Made by a program: the position numbers and the translations under genes. A model generated the notes under the pieces. That model was not told the DNA's origin. It saw only the letters and a list, made by a program, of their open reading frames with translations, and made no database searches. Positions 1 to 10,826 of a DNA stretch of 24,164 nt are shown piece by piece; the first letter of the stretch is position 1, and every line of letters starts with the position of its first letter. Origin of the DNA: Priapulus caudatus (lineage: Eukaryota > Priapulida > Priapulimorpha > Priapulimorphida > Priapulidae). Location: positions 11,896-36,059 of the forward strand of contig NW_014578193.1 in assembly GCF_000485595.1 (NCBI RefSeq), written 5' to 3'.

Positions 1-29
1 TCTCCTCTCTCTCTCTCCGCTCCCTTCTC

Positions 30-80
<51 letters not shown>

Positions 81-113
81 GCCTTCCTCTCTCTCTCTCT
101 CTCTCTCTCTCTG

Positions 114-168
<55 letters not shown>

Positions 169-281
169 ATCTCTCTACTCTCTGCTCTCATCTCTCTCTC
201 TCTCTGCTCTTCTATCTCTCTCATCTTCCTTCTCTCTCTCTCTCTCTCTCTCTCTCCCTCTCCTCTCTCTCTCTCTCTCAT
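1..281. repeat. (CT)n microsatellite, interrupted
   Basis: The plus strand is almost pure CT dinucleotide, broken by single-base changes (CTAT, CTGCTC, CATC). The tract touches the window edge, so its true left end is unknown. It ends at about 281, where the plus strand switches to GA. Reading frames across it give only Ser/Leu or Arg/Glu runs and are not genes. Confidence 0.95.
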
Positions 282-430
282 CGAGAGAGCGAGAGCGAGA
301 GAGCGAGAGCGAGCGAGTGAGATGGGGGAGTGAGAAAGATATAGAGAAAGGGGAGTGAGCAACAGAAGGGAGAGGGTCGGGAAGATCAAGAAAAAGAAGG
401 GCGAGGAAACATAGCAGAGGAAGAGCAAGA
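282..430. repeat. GA-rich tract, inverted continuation of the CT microsatellite
   Basis: Directly after ...TCTCTCATC the plus strand becomes GAGAGAGCGAGAGCGAGAG and then degenerates into purine-rich DNA with GGGGAGTGAG-type blocks. With the preceding CT tract it forms an inverted repeat with almost no spacer, so one strand could fold on itself. Confidence 0.85.
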
Positions 431-930
431 GATGTTTGTGACGACTGGTTCAAATGACTGCTTCGTGTCAGCGGCATGGCGACCCAATAATTAACACTAC
501 AAAGAGACAACACAGAATAAAACAACAAACTAAACACGCGACAAAAACTCCCCAACAACGATTAACGAAGCTTAACGAAGGCACTCAGAAATCATACTCA
601 CTGCCTTAGTCACCAATTATCTGAAATCTCACTAAACCATTCAACATCTAAAAATAAAACCCACTGAGCATCAACACAAGCCAAGACATCACTCAAACCT
701 TCAACTCATCAACATCGCGAGTCACCACGACTCACAATATCACCCTCCCATCCCACCTATCGAGCTTCAACACACCCCAATCCCTATTCTACAAACTGCC
801 AGAGCAGTGAAATGCAGCACAACACTTCCCACCCCTGCCAAGCGTAGACAAAAAAACCCTCCCGAGTCCCACCCACCAACAGAGCACTGAAACCAGATCC
901 CAATCAGTCTAAGATAATCGTAGCGCGAAA
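431..930. other. Intergenic, A/C-rich plus strand
   Basis: No coding signal is visible. The plus strand is rich in A and C with short CAACA, CTCAAA and ATCAAC words, and reading frames are short and compositionally odd. No RNA gene or transposon end was recognised. Confidence 0.6.
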
Positions 931-1440
931 ACTTACTTTGGTTGAGAGGACGATAAAGAGAAGTCTCGTCGCCGGGGTGACAGGAAGCAGACTGAGAGTG
1001 CCGTCGAGCGATGCTTGCACCTGGTGGGCTCCCCTCAGCCGCGTTGTCGCTGCAAACAATGAACCCGGCCCCCACGGCGGGGCCCTCGAAGACAGCGCAC
1101 GCCTAACGAGAGCTGTTCACGCGCACCGTGAAAGCAATCACTGATCCACTCAGTGGTTTGCTGCAAACACGGGGCAAAGGGGCCCCCGAAGACACCTTTA
1201 CAGACGGCAACGATGACCACTGAAATTTAAAAGCTGCCGCCGCTTACTGGGATAACAGAGTTCTCCTGGGCTAATGACGGTGAAAGGCGCAAGAGTGAAC
1301 GTCGATATACTAGTCACGAGACTGCTGGGGCCCCGACTACTGGCGAGTCTGAGGTATGGGCTCATATATACACCCGAGCATGCCAGCAGGCCTGCCCATT
1401 CTCCCCGCGAATTACAGCTTGTAGTTCCAATCAATGCTTA
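931..1440. other. CpG-rich patch, possible promoter-type island
   Basis: Local GC and CpG density rise clearly above the flanks. A small GC hairpin (GGCCCC against GGGGCC, near 1066-1085) lies inside. Short open frames exist on both strands but none resembles a known protein. An untranslated first exon or an unmethylated regulatory island is possible but not proven. Confidence 0.4.
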
Positions 1441-2089
1441 CCACCTCCAGACAACCTAATCCCTTAACAGAGCTCAATTATGCCACAAATGTCTCAATCA
1501 ACACCCCAGCTCAGCAACACAATGCCATGTTCCTAGTGGGTGGGTCTGCGCCAATTCCTACCTATAACCCTGCTGCAGTGAATTCTTTAAGAATAGGGCA
1601 GGAATTAAACTCCCAATATAGGATGGAATGCATTGAACTGCGCTCAAATAAAATACCTGTTTTTCCCCACTGAAGTGACATTTCCACATGAACCCGTTTA
1701 AGTATTCAATCACATACATATCATATCTTCTTATCACGCGGTGTTGTATGAAATATAAATGATATCTGTAAATGCCAAAAATGTCAATACAGCAATGCTA
1801 ATCACAGCAAACTTTATACCCACACAAACCTTTTAGTTACTTCAATAAGGCTATCACAATGTATACTATACTTGTCTGCGACTGGAGCTAAAATCTTGAC
1901 AAAAAATTAGAGAAGAATTAAAACTGCATCAATCAAACGACTGACAAAGTACTCGACTATCACACATACCATACCCATTGCAGTGGGTGAATATCCTTCT
2001 AGTCTAGATAGCCGCCTGGCAGCACACCTACAGAGCAGCATTAAAAGAAAGTGCACAAAAGCTCACGTACCTTAGCCTAATTGCTCCTG
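1441..2089. other. AT-rich intergenic, nothing recognised
   Basis: Ordinary AT-rich non-coding DNA. I see no convincing exon, RNA gene, repeat or transposon terminus. Confidence 0.6.
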
Positions 2090-2690
2090 CTGATGAATGC
2101 AAAACGAGCTCGCTCTCGTTAACAAAACAGCTGTTGTGTGGTCGTCATCGTCGTTGTCATCACATTATTCTACCACACTGCACAGTCACACACACACCTG
2201 GCCCATCACCCGTCGCTGCCTCCCCACCTGGTAGCAATTTGCCATCGCTAGACTACTCGCACCACTACAAAAAAATTCACGATATCGCGTTTCCATTAAA
2301 ACAAGTCGCCGACAGAACGTCGACAAGGATACAGTGTTGGCGATCGACACACGGACAGCTGCTGCAAGACGCCCAAGAGAGAACGACCCGCGGCCATGCG
2401 CACGTGTCACACTTGTAATGTAGCATGGCCGCTTCCGCAAGCGCCACTGCCGCGAGGTACACTACGATGTTACACCGGACCGGGCGTCACGCGTGGGACG
2501 GAAAGAAAGACGAGCCGATAGGCGCGGGGAGAGAGACAATGCATGTCGAAGCAATCACCGCTATAGGATGTCACACATACGGGTCTGTGCGTTCCGCCTT
2601 GGTGACCCCAGTTTGTGCTGTATAGTGCCACTGCAAGTCCACCCAATGTGCACGTTTGCTGCACGCTATCTGCAGGGTGATAAAATCTTT
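2090..2690. other. CpG-rich patch with a weak candidate first exon
   Basis: This is a second CpG-rich patch. It contains an ATGG start context at 2425 followed by an Ala/Ser-rich frame (MAASASATAAR) and then GAGGTAC, which could serve as a poor splice donor. Other frames are short and unconvincing. I treat the block as a possible regulatory island or 5' end and not as a gene call. Confidence 0.3.
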
Positions 2691-2949
2691 TGAGCAGTCC
2701 TGGATGCTAAGAATTTTCGTCACCAATAACTTGATAATACATAGAACCGTTCAAAGTATCTACGTCACAATAGCCACACATTTATTTTCTTACCTAGAAA
2801 TTTTCGTTTTGTTGCCAAACAATTATGTACTGTCATAAAAACCCTTAGCTTTGCAGAATTCTCATGAAGTAGAAACGTTTAAATGCTAAACATAGCGTAG
2901 GGCAACAGAGGCAGCTCATGACATGATCCGTATCACCTACGGGACACCT

Positions 2950-3023
2950 AAAGCCGGGCGCACACGTGGCGATCATTCTCGCTAGTACTGGCGATTTCAA
3001 TCGCCACGTGTGCGTGACCCGGC
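2950..3023. repeat. Foldback hairpin with 21-bp arms (MITE-like)
   Basis: The left arm GCCGGGCGCACACGTGGCGAT (from 2953) is matched on the right by its reverse complement (3001-3023) with a three-base insertion. The loop of about 27 bases repeats fragments of the arm (GCGAT, CGC). Long arms, a short loop and a location in non-coding DNA suit a miniature foldback or palindromic transposon relic. No target-site duplication is clear. Confidence 0.65.
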
Positions 3024-3147
3024 GACAATGCAATGTCATTCGTAATGTCAAAAACACACCGGGGTTCCTGCAAAAAGTTTGTATCATGATGTATCGTCCC
3101 ACCACTAGACATTTATTTACAGAATAACATCAATAACATTAAATTTC

Positions 3148-3193
3148 ATCAGGAGGGTATAATATAGAAATCTCTATATTATATACCCCTGAT
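3148..3193. repeat. AT-rich hairpin with ATCAGG ends
   Basis: ATCAGG, GG and TATAATATAG on the left are mirrored by CTATATTATA, CC and CCTGAT on the right, with a loop of about 6 bases and one or two mismatches. It is a compact imperfect palindrome of about 46 bp, possibly a solo element tip or a structured RNA; nothing in the sequence decides between these. Confidence 0.6.
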
Positions 3194-3690
3194 AATGTGT
3201 ATTTGCTATATCTAACATGCTTGCCTACAAAAGCGCTAAGTTACACATCTTATCGGCTTATTACACAACTTATTGCCACTGCATGCATTAATTGCCACAT
3301 TTCTTAGCGAGTTCACATGGAACGGGCTACTGCGTGTGCCGTGACGTGCGTAGCAAGTCGGGTTTCATCAGTTTTGGCAGCTGGAACAGAACCCCTCCCC
3401 GCGCGCATACGCGTGACACACCCTGAGAAAATATCTCCCAATAGTCAGTCGATCGTTTTACGACGCAGCCGCGCGAGGCCGCCTGCGGTTGCCAACGGGA
3501 TCGTTTACCTGCGCAATGATTAACAGCAGTCACATGACCGGCAGGTGTTTTCCACCTCTCCCAGGTTTGTCGACGGCCAGCCCATTGTTCCACCGCCACT
3601 CAGCGCGGCGCGACGCAGAAACGGTCCCATAATTCGCGTAGGGTAGAGATAACGTGTCCCGGCTGGCGGACACGGCTGCACCTTGACACC
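3194..3690. other. Intergenic, with a CpG-rich patch at about 3300-3690
   Basis: CpG density is raised and many short overlapping open frames occur on both strands, as expected by chance in GC-rich DNA. No protein family was recognised. Confidence 0.45.
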
Positions 3691-4240
3691 TGAAGTGTGG
3701 CGGGAAACAGGCAGGCTGCTGTGGGCGAGTGGGCAGGAGGTAGCCACCCAGAAAGTGGGCGGGCAGCTGTCGTAAAGGAGGGTGGAGAGCTGTGCCGGAA
3801 AAAAGACCCAGGCAGTAGTCCAGAGAGAGGTGTGCAAAAGTATAGGGTGGGGGACTGTGCCGGAACAAAAGGGTTGCTATGTACGGGGAGAGGTGGGGAG
3901 GATTATGCAAGTGTGAGCAGCTATGCAGGGCAGGATAAGACCGTACTCTAGGTAGGAGGAGGGCAACAGAGATATCCATCCTGAGATGCATGGGCAGCAG
4001 TCCAGAGCAAAATTGAGTATGTGTGGAAAGAGAAGATGGGAAGAAATAGGGAGAAATGAAGGAACACAATGTGTACAAGAGGAGAATGGATTATATGCAG
4101 TGTGGGTAGCAGACAGGCGAGCAGAAAGGAAAGCGGGGAAAGAGTAAGCAGGAGGGGTGTGTAAGGAAGAAGGTAGCAGGTAGACAAACTGTTGCTGTTA
4201 GACAGGAACAATAAAAGAAAAACTGGAAAACAGTTAAACC
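3690..4240. repeat. Degenerate purine-rich repeat region
   Basis: The plus strand is G/A-rich. Short phrases recur imperfectly, for example TGTGCCGGAA at about 3790 and 3857, and GGCAGTAGTCCAGAG at about 3811 echoed by GGCAGCAGTCCAGAG at about 3992. It reads as an old, decayed minisatellite. Minus-strand frames here are leucine/serine/proline-rich products of the composition. Confidence 0.5.
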
Positions 4241-4829
4241 TAACCACACAAACCATACTATCGATTATCGATCGAATCTCAATAAAATCAAAATCAACTG
4301 ACTCAACAAAATGCAGTCACCTTAGTAGCTGTTGCAATTCGTTAATCATGGCCATTTCTAGCTCGTTTTGAATATATTCGATCATTATATGCATGGCAAC
4401 TATTATGTATCTATCACCACTTCGACCTTCACCTTATTGCAACGACACAAAAAATTCAACCAACAACATGCTAAACTTGCCAGCAGGCCAAACCCCTTCC
4501 AGCAAAACAGGTAATACAGTAAATACAAGCCACCGAGGCACAGACCGAACCTGCATTGTCACCTTTATTGAATAGTTACTGCACTCACAATAAGCCAGGT
4601 GCGAGGCAAACTCACCACGATTCCCTCTAACGATCAGCACCAGTCAAACCTGCTAGAAACACAGACAACTTCTCCCCCACTAAAGCAAGCCACTTGGCAG
4701 TAGCTTTAGGAAACTGAATGCCTCGCACATACCTGTACACCAGAATGCTGACAAACCAACAGCGCGCACATCTACCAAAACTAAAAAACCACACTTGTGG
4801 TTTCTCTAGCAATAAGTATCATAACGCAA
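4241..4829. other. AT-rich intergenic, nothing recognised
   Basis: No coding signal, RNA gene or transposon end was recognised in this stretch. Confidence 0.55.
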
Positions 4830-5390
4830 CCTCGACTTAACCTTGACGCAACGTCGGTGAAGGAAACGAATGCCGAACTACGCACTGCTTCAATGGAATC
4901 CCCGTGGCAAGGCCGCCTCGCCTGCTGATCGCCTCCGCCCTTACAGCATCTGTCACGTTCTGCCGACGACCGGCAGATGAGCTTGACTCTAGTCACATGT
5001 CGATTGCTCTGTGACCGAGACACAAGCGCATCACCGGGACACCCGGCTGCAGCCGCGCTGCGGCACGCTCCGGCGAATGACGTCGCCATCGTCGTCGGCG
5101 ACGCGTCGTCTGTCCGTGTCAGCACGCGCCGCACCTGCCAGCTGTCTGCGCGAAGGCGGGAGACGGCGGCGCAGCAGTGTCGACGAGTGAGCTTTCTAGT
5201 CATGTCGCGGACAAAGCACGCACCAGAGAGCCACTCGCGCACACGTCTACGCAGGTCGGACACCTGCACAGCATTATTGCTAGAGGTGTCGGAGCCACGG
5301 CACCACAGTCGCCGAATACTTGGGTGGATTTACCTACGACCGTGTCGCGTAATGCACCACATTGTATGCATGCAGTTTCACAAACCAGCG
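4830..5390. promoter_or_regulatory. CpG-island-like region, possible promoter
   Basis: This is the strongest CpG cluster in the left half. It includes a CRE-like TGACGTCG near 5079 and several E-box-type hexamers (CAGCTG, CACATG, CACCTG). A 162-codon minus-strand frame spans it, but its product is arginine/alanine/serine-rich and resembles no family I know, so I treat it as chance. The block may be a promoter with an untranslated exon; direction is not decidable. Confidence 0.35.
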
Positions 5391-6828
5391 TTATAAAAAA
5401 TATAATCATCAAACGACCACGAAGTGGCATACACTACCCTAGAGAAATGCATCAACTTCCCCACTGTAGATTATATTTTAGCCATTATGTATTAAAAATT
5501 AACTTGGGGTGGCACACTCAACATTTCAAAATAATGGGGGATATTAATGAAATTAGCTACTGTGGATCATTAGATTGATAACTAATAACAGAATATTACG
5601 TCTATATATCTAAATACACGTGCTGTTTTCAGACTATACCAAAGGATGAGTAAGGCTCTAGTCACGATTTATCTACAACGTGGACCAGTAGCCTACTCAC
5701 CCATGGTATTGCCCAGTTATTTCAGTTGTATTCTAAAGCAATTTCCACCTAGTGTCAACACCTACAATATTGTAGTATTGGCCATTGCTACAAGCAATAG
5801 TACTAGTATCAAAATAATAGTAATAATAACACTCATATTATACATATAATAGTAAAGTATTATAGCAAAATATATACTCAACGATTAGTACAATTACTAA
5901 AACATGGGTCATGCAAAAAGTAAACGCTATAATTACTCTTAATATTCACCAACGAAATGGCAATAAACCTATATTTCACATTACAAAAGGCAATGCAACC
6001 ATAGGTATGACAGCAGGAAACGTCAATACTTATCTACAGACAGTAACACATGAGAAAAATCAATTCAACGATTGAATGTGATATTAGTCTCCAAACTGTA
6101 ACTGAGATTTTTGCACAGACCGAGTAACACTTACCAATACTGAACAACATCTCCAGACAACCGCAGGTCTACCACTGTGGAATGAATGTCAATTGCAAGC
6201 TCTTTATACTAGTCCAGACAACGAAGCCACACTTACTAGCTCACTGATTCAAATCGTACCAGTGACACATGGCTATAGCCTATACAGTACACACATTCCT
6301 GAATTATGCTGAGCTCAGCATACACGCTGAATCCCACATACCCTTGAAGCAAACATGCTCGTGCTGAATATAGGAAATTTGTCATGGAAAAATTGGTCCT
6401 TCGGTGGAATTTTTATTTTTTAAATAAAAATTGCCATGCACAGAGACAACATAATCCTTTCTTATCCACTGTTCTATTCTCTTCCTGATACTGCCACCTA
6501 GCCATCCTACCACGCGTCACTCCTTCGTTCACTTCTCCCTTTTCTCCTCCTCCACTCTTCTTACACTTTTCGATTTCCTATTCATTATAATAGTTAATAC
6601 ATCATTACACTGTTTTGTAGCATAGCATTAGCAAACCCAATATCCTATTTCTAATCTATTTCCCTTGCTGTAAATTTTTGCTTCCTTTTTACTGTATAAA
6701 ATTTTTTCTCGTATCACTTCATCATACGTATAATTACCCACAAGTGCATATTCTTCATACTTATCTAATTCTCTATGCAAAAGCAGAATGTAAACAGGTG
6801 AGGTGAGCTGGAGCAACAGTTCTAGAAA

Positions 6829-6926
6829 CTAGTAGTAGTATAGTAGGCCTAGTATTAGTAAGTACTACTAGTACTACTACTAGGTATAGTATTGCTGCTG
6901 CTGCTGCTGCTAGGTAGTGTTGCTGG
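6829..6926. repeat. TAG/CTA and CTG trinucleotide tract
   Basis: AGTAGTAGTA (6831-6840) is followed about 30 bases later by its reverse complement TACTACTACT (6872-6881), then by a short (CTG)n run at about 6893-6910. The tract is both a trinucleotide repeat and a hairpin. Confidence 0.8.
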
Positions 6927-7926
6927 CTGGACATCAGAGCGTCCAGTACCTAGGCTAACTACGTCTACAACCTAGTAAAAACAGCAACTCAAGACAGACA
7001 CAAACACAAATCGTGACAATGAAACACAAACTTTTGAAGTAGGGCCTATCTCACTAAGTAACTTGATACTCACATGTACGTATTAATATGTGTGATCTGT
7101 CTAACTAATTTGAATTGTCACTTCTTATTACCATAATTTTTAACCACGTTTATCTATTAATACTATTAATAGTATTATTGACTCTTATAAAACCCACACT
7201 GTAGGCCCTACAGAAAGCGAGACAATGCCGCGTATGCTCGCATTCTTGACCTTGCCCTTGGTCTGCGAGCCACATTTAAAAAGCGATTATTTTATGTATT
7301 ATGCTTTAAAGAACACTACAACTGATTTAATATTACTGAATCTAACCTCTACTATTAGTTATCGCGGACATAGTGCAAAAGTAAAAAGGTAAAGAATTAC
7401 AAACAATCTGAAACTAACAGGTGGTTTTACCTTAATTTTACCGCCATTTCCACTCGCGTGACATGGCTCCTGAAGTGAAAAATAGTGCAGTGCGCTGATT
7501 CAGTGATTGGTTTATTTTTATCTTAAATAAAAAATAATATAGTTATTTATTTATCAATGGTTGAAAAAATTCGTGTAATAAATCACTGTTATATCGTGTA
7601 TTTGAATCATTATAAAACGTGTTTGCTTACAGTCATACGACTAAAATAATAAAAGTGAGTATTTCACAGCCACGTGGACATTGGGGAACTTATAGTGGGG
7701 TCTGGGAACCTAAATTCCGCAGCCGTATCATCATCACTAACGGTCGTATACGGTGTTTGATATCGTGAGCATGTCTATTTGTTATCTTCAAGGAGTAAAT
7801 ATAATCATAGATATACACAACACCGTTATCTATGATATAATGCAGAATCAAATATATCCGTGAATCATATAGTTTTGAATGAATAAAAGAATGATCACAA
7901 GTTATACAGCGAAAATGAGTCATCCG

Positions 7927-7939
7927 TGCCATCTACTGG
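7927..7939 (-). promoter_or_regulatory. CTCF-core-like motif
   Basis: Read on the minus strand, the site CCAGTAGATGGCA fits the bilaterian CTCF core pattern CCASYAGRKGGCR at every position. A rough chance estimate for a perfect match on either strand of a 24-kb window is a few per cent. Binding is an inference. Confidence 0.35.
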
Positions 7940-8060
7940 CCAAAAGAGACTGCAATAACCAAAGATATGGACTCGAGATTTTTATTCTATATATATTTTT
8001 GTAATAACCGGTACATTGAGGTGGAGAAAATGAGTAGGCCAAAGTAATTTATAGATACTA

Positions 8061-8377
8061 AATTACCCAAAGCGTACTATCTTTTCTATGATGTAGATAA
8101 TAATTGGCAGCATTGTTTTTATATAGCAAAATGGGTTTACGCACAAACATCGCGCGATCCTCAACTCACCCGACTCAACTGCTTTCACCGATCCCGGTGT
8201 ATCGCAAAATTTCTGACTTGCAAAATATCTGAGACAGGATGCGTATGCGCATAATATATTATGCGCACTTCGCATGCGTCCCGACCCGACCAATCACAGC
8301 TCGTCTTTGTGTGCGAAATTTCTGACCTGCGAAATAATATATAGGATGCTATGCGATTTCCACTTCAGCCTAAGTAC
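8061..8377. other. Intergenic segment with a palindrome and a short duplicated motif
   Basis: It contains a perfect 20-bp palindrome at 8247-8266. A phrase of the form GCRAAATTTCTGACYTGCRAAATA occurs twice around it (about 8203-8227 and 8310-8336), suggesting inverted or duplicated ends of a small element. No gene was recognised. Confidence 0.5.
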
Positions 8378-9235
8378 ACTACTGTGGAGAAGGAGGAGGG
8401 AAAGCTGGTGGCAGCAAGGAGGAAGGGGAGAAGGCGAGAAGCTGGTGGAGGAGGAAGGGGATAATGGGATGAAGGTGGTGGAAGAGGAGAGGGGAGAAGC
8501 TGGTTGAGAAGAAGGTAGGGGAGAAAGAGGAGGAAGAAGAGAGCTGGTGAAGAGGAGGGGGAGAAGGGAGAGCTGGTGGAGAAGAGGAGGGGAATGAAGC
8601 CTGTGAGAAGGAGGAACGGGAGAAGGAGAAGCTGGTGAGTGGAGGAAGGGGAGAAGGAAGGAAAGGTGGTGCGAGGAAGAGGAGGAGGGGAAAGCTGAGT
8701 GGAGAAGGGTGAAAGGGGAGACGGAGGGGAAGGAGCTTTTACGAGTGAGTGAGGGAAAGAGAAGCTGGTGAGAAGAAAGGGAGAGCGAGAGAGAGGACGA
8801 AGGGAGAATCTGGTGAGAAAGGAGGATGGGGAGAAGGCTGGTGCGAGAAGGAGGAAAGGGAGAAGGGAGAAGCTGGTGGAGGAGAGAAGGGGAGAAGGTG
8901 GTGAGAGAGCAGGAGGGGGAGAAGAACTGGCGGGAAGAAGGAGGAAGGGGGAGAAGGAAGGGGGAAAGGGAGCTGGTGGAGGAGGTATCGGGGTGAAAGG
9001 GAGAAACTGGTGGAGAAGGAGGAGGGGAAAGCTGTGACGAAAGGAGGAATGGGGAGAAGGGAGAATCTGGTGGAAGAAGGAAGAGGGGAAGAAGCTGGTG
9101 GAGGAGAAAGCAGAAGGTGGAGGAGGAAGGGAAAGGAGAAGGTGGTGGAGGAGGGGAGAAGCTGGTGGAGAATGAGGAATGGGGAGAAGGGAGGAGCGGC
9201 TGGAGGAGGAAGGGGAAGAGGAGAAATCTGCCAAC
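8378..9235. repeat. Purine-rich minisatellite, left arm (~30-bp unit)
   Basis: Tandem, imperfect units on the theme AGCTGGTGGAGAAG, GAGGAAGGGGAGAAGG repeat for about 860 bp. The plus strand is almost all purine except for the recurring GCTGGTG. Units vary in length by a few bases. Long open frames exist on both strands only because the repeat lacks stops. Confidence 0.92.
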
Positions 9236-9264
9236 CAGCCCCCCCCTGTACATCAAAATACAAA

Positions 9265-10583
9265 TGCCGCCGCAGTCACAGCTTCCCCTTTCTCCCTTCA
9301 CTCCTTCTCCACCGGCTCTCTCCTCCTCGCCTTGCTCTCACAGGCTTCTCCTTCTCCCCTCCGTCCTCCACTAGCTCCCTCTCCCTCCCCCTACTTCTCA
9401 CCCTTCCTCTTCTCCTCGCCACTCTAGCTCTTCTCCTCGTCTACCATCTTACTCTCCCCTCCGTCCTTCTGCTCACCAGCTTCTCAGCCTGCCTCCTTCT
9501 CCACGCACGTTCTTTCCTTCTCCCCTTCCTCCTTACTCCACCCAATTGGCTTCTCCCCTCTTCCTCCTTCTGGCACCAGCTTGCCTTTCTCCCCTTCCTC
9601 TTCTCCACGCAGCTTCTCTCTCTCCCCTCCCCTTCTCCCACAGCTCTCCTCTCCCCTCTCCCTCCACAGCCCTTCTCCCCCTCCCTTCTCCCTTCCTCCT
9701 TCTCACCAGCTTCTCGCTTTTCGCCCTTCCTCTTCTCGCACCCACTTCTCCTTTCTCGCCGCTTCCTCGCTTCTCCACCAGCTCTCTCCCCTCCTCCTCT
9801 CTCACCACCATCCTCCACTTTCTCTTACTCCTCGCACCAGCTTCTCCGCTCTCCCCTCCTCGCTCCACCAGCTCCCTTCTTCCCCTCCTCTTCCACCAGT
9901 TCCCTTCTTCCCCCTCCTCTCCCCTTCCTCTATTCTCCACTCAGCCTTCTTCTGCCTTTGCCTCCTCTCGCACCAGCTTCTCTCCTCCTGCGCTTCTCCA
10001 GCCACCTTCATCCTTCTCCTCTTCTTTCTTCTTCACAGCGCTTCCTCCCCTCCTCCTTCTGCACCAGCTCTTTCCTTTCTCCCCCTTCCTTCCTCCTCTC
10101 ACCAGCTTCTCCCTCATCTCTCTCCACCAGCTCTCCACTTCTCGGCCCTCCCTCCTGTCTCCATCTCCACCAACGATTGTCCGCTCTCGCCACCTTCCTC
10201 CCTCCCCAGCCTTTTCTTTCTCCCGGCCTGCCTTCTGCCCTTCCCTCCTTCTCCACTAAGCTTCTCCCCTCTCTCCACCAGCCTTTCTCCATTCTCCCGC
10301 TTGCCTCATTCCCACCAACAGCTTATCCCCCTCCTTTTCTCCAACCCAAGCTTCTCCTTCTTCCCTTCCTTCGCTTCTCGCACCAGCTCTCCCTTCTCAT
10401 CGTCCTCCTTCCTCCTCACGTCCTCCTCCTCCACGCACAAGCTTCCTCTCCCCCTCCTTCTCCCCTCCTCTCCCCGCTCCTCCTTCTGCCACAGCTTCTC
10501 CCTTTCTGCCCCTTTCTCACTCTCACGTAGCTTCTCCCCCTTCCTCCTTCTCCACCATCTTCTCCCTTCTCTCCCTTTCTTTT
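9265..10583. repeat. Pyrimidine-rich minisatellite, right arm (inverted)
   Basis: After a unique spacer of about 30-50 bp the plus strand carries the reverse complement of the same unit: CTTCTCCACCAGCTTCTC, CCCTTCCTCC and so on, for about 1.3 kb. The two arms make a very large imperfect inverted repeat. The arms are not exact mirror copies: unit order and point differences vary. Confidence 0.92.
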
Positions 10584-10587
10584 ATGT

Positions 10588-10826
10588 GTTCACAAAACGC
10601 ACAAAAACACGCACGCACGCACGCACGCACGTACGCACGCCGCACGCACACGACACACGCGCACCAACACGCACGCACGCCACACGCGCGCACGCACACA
10701 TACACACACGCGCACGCACGCACGCACACAACCGTGTCCTTTTTTTTTGTTGGCTCTGCTGCGGTTGTTTGTACCGACGCACGCACGCACGGCACCGCAC
10801 GCACACACACATGCGCGCGCGCTGTA
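10588..10826. repeat. CGCA/CACG tetranucleotide microsatellite with unique insert
   Basis: Runs of GCAC and ACGC with CA and GC dinucleotides make an alternating purine-pyrimidine tract, a Z-DNA-type composition. A unique segment of about 45 bp (10731-10776, including a T run) splits it. It directly abuts the pyrimidine minisatellite. Confidence 0.92.

Larger units (their letters stand above)
5391..8060. other. Long AT-rich intergenic stretch
   Basis: About 2.7 kb with frequent stops in all frames and no recognised exon. It holds small palindromes (CTACAATATTGTAG at 5762-5775; an AT stem around 6408-6430), a trinucleotide tract (6829-6926) and a CTCF-like motif (7927-7939). Confidence 0.6.

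Noticed and set aside
4781-5269. 162-codon minus-strand frame in the CpG-rich block
   Set aside because: Its Arg/Ala/Ser composition follows from the local base bias, overlapping frames of similar length exist on the plus strand, and there is no motif.
8294-9301. 335-codon minus-strand open frame rich in Ser, Pro, Leu and Phe
   Set aside because: It is the translation of the pyrimidine strand of the minisatellite; other frames of the same repeat are equally open and no domain is present.
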